From assembly GCA_937871435.1 (NCBI GenBank), contig CALMQM010000083.1:1-36825 (forward strand): DNA of 36,825 nucleotides, written 5' to 3'. The stretch comes from an uncultured Bacteroidota bacterium (GTDB taxonomy: Bacteria; Bacteroidota; Bacteroidia; AKYH767-A; 2013-40CM-41-45). This document shows positions 27,448 to 34,599 of this stretch, piece by piece. Numbering within the stretch: position 1 is the first letter of the stretch; the number at the start of each line of letters is the position of its first letter. Both the position numbers and the translations under genes were made by a program. The notes beneath the pieces were generated by a model. The model saw nothing but the letters and a program-made list of their open reading frames with translations, searched no databases and had not been told where the DNA came from.

Positions 27448-27477
27448 TTTGAGAGTACAAAAATATTCCTACTTTTG
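27448..27477 (+). promoter_or_regulatory. Consensus promoter of the membrane-anchored receiver
   Basis: TTTG (27448-27451), 18 nt, TACTTTTG (27470-27477), exact matches to the Bacteroidota TTTG / TAnnTTTG consensus. The leader to the ATG at 27496 is short, about 12 nt. Independent expression from the upstream relay genes is implied. Confidence 0.72.
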
Positions 27478-27495
27478 GGCAATTAATCGCCGCAT

Positions 27496-28014
27496 ATGCA
27501 GCACATAAAGACCATTTTCGTCGTTGACGACGACCCTACCCAGGCGATGATGCTTCAGGATTACCTGAGCAAATACTCGACCTTTTCTATTCACATTTTC
27601 AATTCAGGAGAAGAGTGCCTGAAGAATTTTGCTCTTGATCCACAAATTGTTTTCCTTGATTACAATTTCGATAAGGCAGGAAAAGACGCGATGAACGGAG
27701 TAGAAATTCTGAAAGAGATTAAAGCAGCTCATCCAAAAGTGGAAGTAGTCATGTTTAGCGGTCAGGATAAAATCGAAGTCGCGGTGAACACCATGAAATA
27801 CGGAGCATTTGACTATATCGTAAAAAGCGAAAGTGCGTTTCACCGTTCTGAAAATGTCATTTTCAATCTCATCAAGAGAATGAAATTACAGGGAGAAGCC
27901 AACATGTACAAAAAGTTGACGATCTCATTTGGAATAGCTTTGTTGGCCATGATTATCCTCGTCATCTGGTTGTATAAATCAGGTTTGATCACCAACAATC
28001 CAGGCTGGATGTAA
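27496..28014 (+). CDS. Receiver domain with C-terminal transmembrane anchor
   Basis: 172 residues. Residues 1-125 are a receiver: D11-D13 acidic cluster, phosphoacceptor D55 (IVFLDYNFD), Ser88 and Lys110 (YIVKS, with Ser where Pro is usual). After a basic linker (NLIKRMKLQGEANMYKK) residues about 141-160 form one hydrophobic helix (LTISFGIALLAMIILVIWLY), then a 12-residue tail. The receiver would sit in the cytosol, tethered to the inner membrane by its C-terminus. It lacks an HTH or enzyme domain. A strong terminator follows, closing the signalling island. An uncommon architecture; the output is probably a membrane-located partner (inference). Confidence 0.9.
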   Translation: MQHIKTIFVVDDDPTQAMMLQDYLSKYSTFSIHIFNSGEECLKNFALDPQIVFLDYNFDKAGKDAMNGVEILKEIKAAHPKVEVVMFSGQDKIEVAVNTMKYGAFDYIVKSESAFHRSENVIFNLIKRMKLQGEANMYKKLTISFGIALLAMIILVIWLYKSGLITNNPGWM

Positions 28015-28067
28015 GAATATTTCCGGATGATTGAAATCCGGCTCAATCAACAAACACAGAATCAATG

Positions 28068-28097
28068 AAACCGGGAGGCGAAACTCCCGGTTTTTTT
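28068..28097 (+). terminator. Strong intrinsic terminator after the signalling island
   Basis: AAACCGGGAG (28068-28077) and CTCCCGGTTT (28084-28093) form a 10-bp stem with a 6-nt loop (GCGAAA) and a T-run (28091-28097). Confidence 0.93.
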
Positions 28098-28213
28098 ATA
28101 CCTGACCTGGTTGTTATTCTTTCGTAAAAGGAAAATGAAACAATGCATAAGAATTAACCGGACTAAAATTAATTAAGCATTCTATAAAAGTAAAAGAGAA
28201 TTATTGCTGCAAG

Positions 28214-28235
28214 CCGCCACCATGGCGGTTTTTTT
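28214..28235 (+). terminator. Second intrinsic terminator, upstream of the aminotransferase
   Basis: CCGCCA (28214-28219) / TGGCGG (28223-28228) with a short loop, then seven T (28229-28235). No gene lies between it and the terminator at 28068-28097, so it may end a short transcript or attenuate the aminotransferase mRNA. TATCTTTC (28237-28244), a near -7 box, follows directly. Confidence 0.75.
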
Positions 28236-28286
28236 GTATCTTTCAGAATCTATTGCATACAGCAGTTTATTCCGGCAAACAAATTT

Positions 28287-29450
28287 ATGCCCTCCTACCC
28301 GAATCCCATTAAATCCAAATTACCGAAAGCAGGTACGACTATTTTTACGGTCATGTCGGCTCTTGCGAACGAACAGAAAGCCATCAATCTGAGTCAGGGC
28401 TTTCCGAATTTCGAAGCCTCCGAAGAATTGATTTCGCTGGTGTATCAATACATGCGTAAAGGTTTTAACCAGTATGCGCCGATGCAGGGAATTCTTCCAT
28501 TGCGTGAACGAATTGCTGAAAAAGCGGAAGCACTCTATGGTGCCCGATACAATCCGGATACGGAAATCACTATTACCAGCGGCGGAACACAAGCCATCTA
28601 TACCGCGATCACCGCGATGATTCGTGAAGGCGATGAAGTAGTTGTACTGGAGCCGGCCTATGACAGTTATGTTCCGGCAATTGAGCTGGCCGGCGGAGTT
28701 CCGGTGTATGTCGCATTGAAATTTCCCGACTACAGCATCGACTGGAACGCGGTAAAAAAGGTGATTACACAGCGTACCAAAATGATCCTCATTAACACTC
28801 CGCACAATCCTGCCGGAACTGTATGGACACAGAAGGACATGAAAGAGCTTGAGAAAATAACTTCTCATTCTGAAATCACTGTGGTGAGTGATGAGGTGTA
28901 TGAACACATCCTCTTCGACGGCTTGCAACATGAAAGTGTGATGCGCTATCCGAAACTTGCGGAAAGAAGCTTTGTGGTTTTTTCTTTCGGAAAAACATAC
29001 CACACCACAGGATGGAAAATGGGATACTGTCTGGCTCCCGCAAAACTGATGACAGAGTTTCGCAGAGTGCATCAGTTTGTTGTGTTTAGCAGCAACACAC
29101 CGATGCAATATGCGCTGGCGGATTTTATGGAAAATAAAAACTACCTGGAGCTTCCTGCTTTTTATCAGGAGAAACGTGATTATTTTTTGAAACTGCTTAA
29201 TGGCTCAAAATTCAAATTCAGACCGGCAACCGGTTCCTATTTTCAACTGCTTGACTACAGTGCGATCAGTAAAGAAAAAGATACCGATTTCGCAGTGAGA
29301 TTAACCAAACAATTTAAAGTCGCCTCCATTCCCATTTCCTCTTTTTATCACGAACCAATCGACAACAAATTGCTGCGTTTTTGTTTTGCAAAAACCAACG
29401 AGACACTCGAAATAGCAGCAGAACGATTGCAGAAGGTGCAGGGTAGTTAA
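28287..29450 (+). CDS. PLP-dependent aminotransferase, methionine/glutamine type (YbdL-like)
   Basis: 387 residues, a class I/II fold-type I aminotransferase. INLSQGFPNFE at about 34-44 and the downstream GFNQYAPMQGILPLRE are typical of the kynurenine/glutamine transaminase K and YbdL methionine-aminotransferase branch. TSGGTQAIYTAI (about 97-108) is the phosphate-binding loop, NTPHNPAGTVW carries the substrate Asn, SDEVYEHI the PLP Asp and Tyr, and K236 in SFGKTYHTTGWKMGY is the Schiff-base Lys. Length matches YbdL (386). Likely reaction: transfer of the amino group of Met, Gln or an aromatic amino acid to a 2-oxo acid, such as the 2-oxo acid of methionine salvage. The omega-amidase downstream on the same strand supports this. 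Confidence 0.92.
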   Translation: MPSYPNPIKSKLPKAGTTIFTVMSALANEQKAINLSQGFPNFEASEELISLVYQYMRKGFNQYAPMQGILPLRERIAEKAEALYGARYNPDTEITITSGGTQAIYTAITAMIREGDEVVVLEPAYDSYVPAIELAGGVPVYVALKFPDYSIDWNAVKKVITQRTKMILINTPHNPAGTVWTQKDMKELEKITSHSEITVVSDEVYEHILFDGLQHESVMRYPKLAERSFVVFSFGKTYHTTGWKMGYCLAPAKLMTEFRRVHQFVVFSSNTPMQYALADFMENKNYLELPAFYQEKRDYFLKLLNGSKFKFRPATGSYFQLLDYSAISKEKDTDFAVRLTKQFKVASIPISSFYHEPIDNKLLRFCFAKTNETLEIAAERLQKVQGS

Positions 29451-29452
29451 TT

Positions 29453-29676
29453 GGTTTCCGGTTTCCGGGGACTGGTTCCTGGTTAGTAGTTTCGTGTTTC
29501 GTATTTATAACAAAACAGTCCCTCGCCCTTTGTCCCTTCGTCCCTACTACTTTGTACCGTGTACTTTTTATCAGGTATTAGGTATTAGGTATTAGGTATT
29601 AGGGGCGAGGGACGGGGGATGGGGGACGGGGTAACTTTTAAAGAGGAACAACTAACAACCAACAACCAACAACCAA
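29453..29676. repeat. Heptad mosaic repeat, block 4, with strong G-quadruplex motif
   Basis: Three in-phase runs. 29453-29501: GGTTTCC twice, GGGGACT, GGTTCCT, GGTTAGT, AGTTTCG, TGTTTCG. 29574-29636: GGTATTA four times, GGGGCGA, GGGACGG, GGGATGG, GGGACGG, GGTAACT. 29649-29676: CAACTAA, then CAACCAA three times. At 29602-29631 five runs of three to five G are separated by only 2-3 nt, a very strong quadruplex candidate on the plus strand. The GGTATTA-then-GGGACGA order is the same as in block 1. The rest of the 468-bp gap to the amidase is AT-rich with no gene seen. Confidence 0.9.
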
Positions 29677-29918
29677 CTTTAAGGCAATAAGTAATACAAT
29701 CAACAATCTTCAATTCAAAAATCTTCCTGCCGGTTATTTTTATTGATATAAAACGAAATACGTCACTCAGATTTATTAATAGCGATTAACTTTTCATTCC
29801 TCCACATAGAGTTCCTCTTTTTCCCTCCATCAATGTTTTTTGTACCTTGTGGGTAGATTGATTCCGGGATTCTTCTGCATTGTATGTGATCTTCCGGCTG
29901 AATTTAAACTCTGATCCA

Positions 29919-30719
29919 ATGCCTAATACTTTTTCGCCTCATTTGTCAATTACTTTAATACAAGCGCAGTTGCATTGGGAGTCTGCAGAAAAAAACCTTG
30001 AAGCTTTTACTCAAAAGATACAGGCAATTTCCGGTCCGACAGATCTGATCCTGCTTCCTGAAATGTTCAGCAGCGGATTTACAATGAATGCCGCTGCCAA
30101 CGCGGAGACGATGGACGGACTCAGTGTACAATGGATGAGAAAGATGGCGTTTCAAAAACAGGCTGTCGTGACCGGCAGTCTGATCATCGAAGAAGACAAG
30201 AAATATTATAACCGCCTCATCTGGATGCGTCCGGATGGTTCTTTTAATCACTATGACAAACGACATCTCTTCCGACTTGCGGGAGAGGAACAAACATACA
30301 CGGCCGGAAAACACCAATGGATCATGTCGTGGCGAGGATGGAAAATTTTTCCCCTGATTTGTTATGACCTCCGCTTTCCGGTGTGGTCGAGAAGAAAAAA
30401 AGGAATGGATTACGACTTGTTGCTCTATGTCGCAAACTGGCCTGAACCCAGAATAGAAGCCTGGAAGAAATTATTGCAGGCACGCGCCATCGAGAATCAA
30501 TGTTATGTTGCCGGACTGAACCGCGTGGGCAAAGATGGAAACGGAATGAATTATACCGGCGAATCCGGAGTGATCGATTGCCAGGGGAATATCCTGAGTC
30601 ATTTTGAAACGGGAAAAGAACAGACTGAAACTGTGAGCATAAAACTGGAAGAAGTACAATCATTCCGTCAGCGTTTTGCTTTTGGAGAGGATGCCGACGA
30701 TTTTGAAATTACACCCTGA
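29919..30719 (+). CDS. Omega-amidase (nitrilase superfamily, YafV-like)
   Basis: 266 residues from the ATG at 29919; the in-frame TTG 39 nt upstream adds only a non-conserved extension. The nitrilase catalytic triad is visible: E48 (LLPEMFSSGF), K114 (YDKRHLF) and C148 (FPLICYDLRFPVWSR). Length and motifs fit the YafV/Nit2 branch. Known of the family: hydrolysis of 2-oxoglutaramate or 2-oxosuccinamate, formed when Gln or Asn donates the amino group in transamination, to the 2-oxo acid plus ammonia. The aminotransferase 470 bp upstream would make that substrate, so the two probably act as a pair. The 62-bp gap to the secreted deiminase gene suggests possible cotranscription. Confidence 0.92.
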   Translation: MPNTFSPHLSITLIQAQLHWESAEKNLEAFTQKIQAISGPTDLILLPEMFSSGFTMNAAANAETMDGLSVQWMRKMAFQKQAVVTGSLIIEEDKKYYNRLIWMRPDGSFNHYDKRHLFRLAGEEQTYTAGKHQWIMSWRGWKIFPLICYDLRFPVWSRRKKGMDYDLLLYVANWPEPRIEAWKKLLQARAIENQCYVAGLNRVGKDGNGMNYTGESGVIDCQGNILSHFETGKEQTETVSIKLEEVQSFRQRFAFGEDADDFEITP

Positions 30720-30781
30720 AATAATCACCGCATTCTGCGAAACCAATATTACGATTTGATTTAACCTGATTCTATAGTCCA

Positions 30782-32515
30782 ATGAAAAGAAAATATTTTC
30801 TCCTGTTGATGGCCTTGTTGCCGGTGCTGGCTTTCTCTCAAAATACACTGCACAGAATCAGTGATTCGGAAAAAATCCAGATGCCGGATTACCTGAGGCA
30901 GATTTCACAGTACAGAACTGACGGAATCACTATCCCACCTGCAGGGGCCGTGCGCGCCTCCGCTGAATGGGAAGAGATCGACGCATTGATTGTTGCATGG
31001 ATTTCCTATCCGGTGATTCTAAAAGAAATTGTTCGATATGCGCAGGATGAAACCAATGTGTTCATAATATGCAGTGATTCCGCTACAGTAAAAAATTATC
31101 TCACAGTGAGCGGTGTTCCGCAAACCCGTATTCAATATATCGTCGCTCCCTTTAATTCAATCTGGTGCCGCGATTATGGTCCATGGAATATCTATTCCGA
31201 TGATGTAGACTCACTCTCCTTGATCGACTGGATATACAATCGTCCACGTCCGAAAGACGATACTGTTCCTTCCGCGATTGAAAGACACACCGGTCTTCCC
31301 ATGTATCAGACAACTGTTGCTCCAAATGATCTTATTCATACCGGAGGAAATTTTATGACGGACGGACTCGGCACCGGATTCTCTTCCAATCTGATTGTGG
31401 ATGAAAATCCTGGTCATAGTATTGCGGAAATTGATACCATCATGAGTCAGTTTATGGGCATTAACCGTTACATTAAAATGAATACGCTTCCTTATGATGG
31501 CATCCATCACATCGATATGCACATGAAATTGCTCGACGAAGAGACCATTCTTATGGGAGAATATCCTGCCGGGGTTGCTGACGGACCGGGTATAGAAGCC
31601 AATCTGCAAACTGTACTCAACACTTACAATTCTCCTTTCGGGACGCCCTACAAAGTCGTTCGTATACCCATGCCTCCCGATGCGAACGGACTATATCCAA
31701 ATGCAGGAGGTGATTACAGAACTTATGCGAATGCTGTATTTGTAAACAAGACTGTTATTCTTCCTACTTATGCTCAGCAGTATGATACGACTGCTTTGCG
31801 TATCTGGAGAGAAGCAATGCCGGGTTACCGTGTAGTTGGGATAGATTGCAACTCTATCATCCCAAGTTTAGGCGCGATACATTGTATTACAAAAGAAGTA
31901 GCTGCCGCTGATCCTTTGCTGATTGTTCACCAGGCATTGCATGATACCTACAATACAGTCAACGATTATACAGTGGACGCGCGTTTGCAACATCGTTCAG
32001 GTATAGCCAACGCTACCGTTTACTATCGTACGGATACATTACAACCATATCAAAGCAGTGCGATGACATTGAGCAATCCCGGAACCAATACCTGGACAGG
32101 AAGTATTCCCGCACAAGCTGCCGGAACAACTGTGTATTATTATATTGAAGCCAATGCTGTTTCCGGCAAACACCAGGTAAGACCATTGCCTGCACCGGCG
32201 GGTTATTGGAAATTCAATGTCTTGTTGAATACCGGAATTTCTTCTGTGCAAAAAAAGAATTCTGTTTTTCTTGGCTCAGTCTATCCGAATCCATCAAAGG
32301 GACTGATCGCCATACCAGTAAAGACCGATCGACTCACATCCTGTACCATCGAAATTAAAAATGTGCTGGGACAAACGATGTCTTGCATTTTTAATGGCAG
32401 TATCCAGGGTGAACGAAATTTCTTTGCCAATACTACGAGCCTATCGTCGGGTATTTACATGGTGGAACTGAAAACAGCGGAAAAAATTATGCAGGAAAAA
32501 ATTGTCGTTCGCTAA
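30782..32515 (+). CDS. Secreted agmatine/peptidylarginine deiminase-like enzyme with T9SS tail
   Basis: 577 residues. Signal peptide to about 20 (LLLMALLPVLAFSQ). Residues about 55-385 are a guanidino-group-modifying (PPAD/agmatine deiminase) domain: EWEEIDALIVAW, IWCRDYGPW (Asp), HTGGNF, HIDMHMK (His), YPNAGGDYRTYANA (Asn) and the nucleophile C368 in GAIHCITKE. An Ig-like domain (about 400-490, AGTTVYYYIEA) follows, then a type A T9SS sorting domain (about 498-577: YPNPSKG, SSGIYMVEL, EKIVVR). Signal, deiminase, Ig-like domain and T9SS tail is the layout of Porphyromonas PPAD. Whether the substrate is agmatine or peptidyl-arginine cannot be decided from sequence; export favours a peptide or environmental substrate (inference). 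Confidence 0.92.
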   Translation: MKRKYFLLLMALLPVLAFSQNTLHRISDSEKIQMPDYLRQISQYRTDGITIPPAGAVRASAEWEEIDALIVAWISYPVILKEIVRYAQDETNVFIICSDSATVKNYLTVSGVPQTRIQYIVAPFNSIWCRDYGPWNIYSDDVDSLSLIDWIYNRPRPKDDTVPSAIERHTGLPMYQTTVAPNDLIHTGGNFMTDGLGTGFSSNLIVDENPGHSIAEIDTIMSQFMGINRYIKMNTLPYDGIHHIDMHMKLLDEETILMGEYPAGVADGPGIEANLQTVLNTYNSPFGTPYKVVRIPMPPDANGLYPNAGGDYRTYANAVFVNKTVILPTYAQQYDTTALRIWREAMPGYRVVGIDCNSIIPSLGAIHCITKEVAAADPLLIVHQALHDTYNTVNDYTVDARLQHRSGIANATVYYRTDTLQPYQSSAMTLSNPGTNTWTGSIPAQAAGTTVYYYIEANAVSGKHQVRPLPAPAGYWKFNVLLNTGISSVQKKNSVFLGSVYPNPSKGLIAIPVKTDRLTSCTIEIKNVLGQTMSCIFNGSIQGERNFFANTTSLSSGIYMVELKTAEKIMQEKIVVR

Positions 32516-32529
32516 TTACAATAGTATTC

Positions 32530-32988
32530 TTAACTTTCTTTCGACAAACTCCCTCCTATTTCCTTCAGTTCATCTTCTGAAAAATTTTCCTGCACAAGCT
32601 GGAATAATTTCCGTTCTTCTTTACGGATATGATCATCAAGCAGGTTTCCGATTTTATCCAGATCGTCATACAGTGAAGCTCCTTCTTTGGCTTCCGTGAT
32701 CCACACACGCAGTTTGTTGTGATCTCCGATGAGCTCATCAATGAGTACATCTATTTCCTCCACCCGTCCGGTAATCATAGGGAAAAGAATATTTTCTTCT
32801 TTGTCGAAATGTGGTTTCAATTCCACATCAAATCTTTCCTTCAACAATTTCAACTTCCCTTCCGTCGTCCCCGGCATACCTCTGTATTGCGGTGTCTCCT
32901 TTTTCAGAATCATCGCCAGTAATAATCCAGTCTGATGGTCGTGCGAAAGAGGGATTAGGGAGGAGTGTCTTTTGAGGGGAGGAGACAT
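32530..32988 (-). CDS. Hemerythrin-domain protein
   Basis: 152 residues, a four-helix hemerythrin/HHE fold that binds a di-iron centre. Candidate ligands: H16/H18 (LSHDH), H60-x3-E64 (PHFDKEE), H90 (GDHNKLR), H120-x3-E124 (DDHIRKEE). Known of the family: oxygen, NO or iron binding, stress protection. It is convergent with the deiminase gene (14-bp gap). Its upstream region changes within about 35 nt into the 155-bp tandem heptad element, so its promoter lies in or beyond repeats. Confidence 0.9.
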   Translation of the reverse strand: MSPPLKRHSSLIPLSHDHQTGLLLAMILKKETPQYRGMPGTTEGKLKLLKERFDVELKPHFDKEENILFPMITGRVEEIDVLIDELIGDHNKLRVWITEAKEGASLYDDLDKIGNLLDDHIRKEERKLFQLVQENFSEDELKEIGGSLSKES

Positions 32989-33000
32989 TTTGTTTCGTTT

Positions 33001-33330
33001 TTCGGATTTGAGTTTTTCGAATAACCATCAACCATCAACCGACAACTTACCCAGGGGTTATTGGTTGTTGGTTCTTGGTTGTTGGTTTTTAGTTATTAGT
33101 TTATAGCACCTAATACCTAATACCTTGTACCTAGTACCTGGTACCTTTTCAAGGTTTCGCATTTGAGTTGTTCAAGTAACCTGCAACCAACAACCATCAA
33201 CCAACAACCAACAACTTACATAAGGTTACTGGTTTTTGGTTGTTGGTTGTTAGTTATTGGTTCATAGCACCTAATACCTAATACCTAGTACCTGGTACCT
33301 TTTCAAAGGTTTCGAGTAACTATCAACCAA
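33001..33330. repeat. 155-bp tandem duplication made of heptads, block 5
   Basis: Copy A (33001-33155) and copy B (33156-33310) align throughout, each starting TTCG-ATTTGAG and ending CCTTTTCAA(A)GGT. A third copy is cut off after about 20 nt (33311-33330). Each copy holds CAACCAT-type heptads, an opposing array of GGTTGTT-type heptads that can fold back on the first, then CCTAATA and CCTAGTA/CCTGGTA heptads. In copy A the phase is unbroken at 33056-33104 and 33109-33150. It fills the gap between hemerythrin and serine hydrolase genes (both minus). Confidence 0.9.
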
Positions 33331-33342
33331 CACTCTGCAAAC

Positions 33343-34479
33343 TCAAAACTGTTTCGCGACCTGGCGGAGGATGGTGATCCATTCTTCTTTGGCTCTGCTT
33401 ACACCGAGGCGGACGATGATTAGATTTTTCTTTGGATAGACATAGATATACTGTCCGAGATGTCCAACCGCTGAATAATCTCCATCTTCTTTTGAAGCAA
33501 GCCACCATTGTCTGTTGTAATACCAATCCATTCCTGGTTCAGCGTTTACGGTCAGACTTTTCTTTACCCATTCTTCCGGCACAATCTGGTTTCCATTCCA
33601 ATTACCATGGTTCAGGTACAGTCGGCCGAACTTGGCGAAATCACGGGCTTTGGCGTTGATGCAACAAAAGGCTTTTTCCAATCCATTGTCTTTTTTATCA
33701 ATGCTCCAGCTTGCATCGTATTCCATTCCGAGTGGTTGCCAGATCTTTTCATCAAGGTATTCGGTGAGATGTTTTCCCGTAGCACGCTCCAGAATGAGTC
33801 CCAGTAATTCAGTGTTCACACTCTTATAATCAAAGCCCGACATGGGTGGCTTTTCAATTTTCAGATGCGCGATACTTCTACGCAAAGTTCTTCCATAGTA
33901 AAAAGAAGCCGCACCACTAAAGGGAGTATTGTAGCCTTCTCCGAATTTCACCCCCGAGGACATTTGAAGCAAATGATGAATGGTGACTTTGTCCCAGTCT
34001 TTTTTGCCTTTGAGTTCTGTGATGTAATTGACAACGAGATCATCTTCGCTTTTGATCTTTCCTTCAGCAATGGCAATACCGATCAATGCGGAACAATAGG
34101 ATTTAGCCATGGAAAAGGAAGCAACAGGTGTTCCTTTATCGTAATCACGGAAATATCGTTCGTAGAGCAGACTGTCGTTTCGGATAATTAAAAATGCAAC
34201 GGTCGGAGATTTTTCCAAAAAAGTGCTCATCTCCATTTTTTCATGTGCATAGTTTTCGATGGTGATTCGCTTCTCTATGCTTTCGTTCTGCTGCGCATCA
34301 ACGAAATAAAATGGTCGGGATGATGCATGCAAAGGTCTGCTTGGAAAGATTTTGTAGTCGGTGATATCTGAAAAATTGTACCACACAAAGCGGCCAACTT
34401 TGCAACCTGAGAAGAGCAATGTCAGACAACAGAAGCCAAAAATGAATCTGGTAATTTTGCTTTTGAATAAAGAAATCAT
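33343..34479 (-). CDS. Lipoprotein serine hydrolase (beta-lactamase / penicillin-binding-protein-like)
   Basis: 378 residues. The N-terminal hydrophobic segment ends in a lipobox (LLFSGC, Cys26), so the protein is probably lipid-anchored. The beta-lactamase-type fold (about 70-375) carries S123-x-x-K126 (SFSMAKSY), a Tyr218 region with N222 (FDYKSVNTELLG), and a C-terminal HLGQ near 355 in the place of the KTG triad. Known of the family: class C-like esterases, D-aminopeptidases or peptidases; a true lactamase role is unlikely. Substrate unknown. The stop codon abuts the tandem heptad element. TATCTTTA at 34511-34518 (minus) is a possible -7 box. Confidence 0.88.
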   Translation of the reverse strand: MISLFKSKITRFIFGFCCLTLLFSGCKVGRFVWYNFSDITDYKIFPSRPLHASSRPFYFVDAQQNESIEKRITIENYAHEKMEMSTFLEKSPTVAFLIIRNDSLLYERYFRDYDKGTPVASFSMAKSYCSALIGIAIAEGKIKSEDDLVVNYITELKGKKDWDKVTIHHLLQMSSGVKFGEGYNTPFSGAASFYYGRTLRRSIAHLKIEKPPMSGFDYKSVNTELLGLILERATGKHLTEYLDEKIWQPLGMEYDASWSIDKKDNGLEKAFCCINAKARDFAKFGRLYLNHGNWNGNQIVPEEWVKKSLTVNAEPGMDWYYNRQWWLASKEDGDYSAVGHLGQYIYVYPKKNLIIVRLGVSRAKEEWITILRQVAKQF

Positions 34480-34599
34480 TTTTATAAAATCAAATTTGGT
34501 TTTTGATTCTTAAAGATAGCTCTAAATAAATTATTCAGGTGCATGAACATGAATCATTGTTTCGTACAAGAAATCAATTTCTGATTTTTACCCGAATAC

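Noticed and set aside
28320..29108. 262-residue antisense ORF in the aminotransferase
   Set aside because: The plus-strand frame carries all PLP-enzyme motifs; the antisense frame is a codon-bias shadow.
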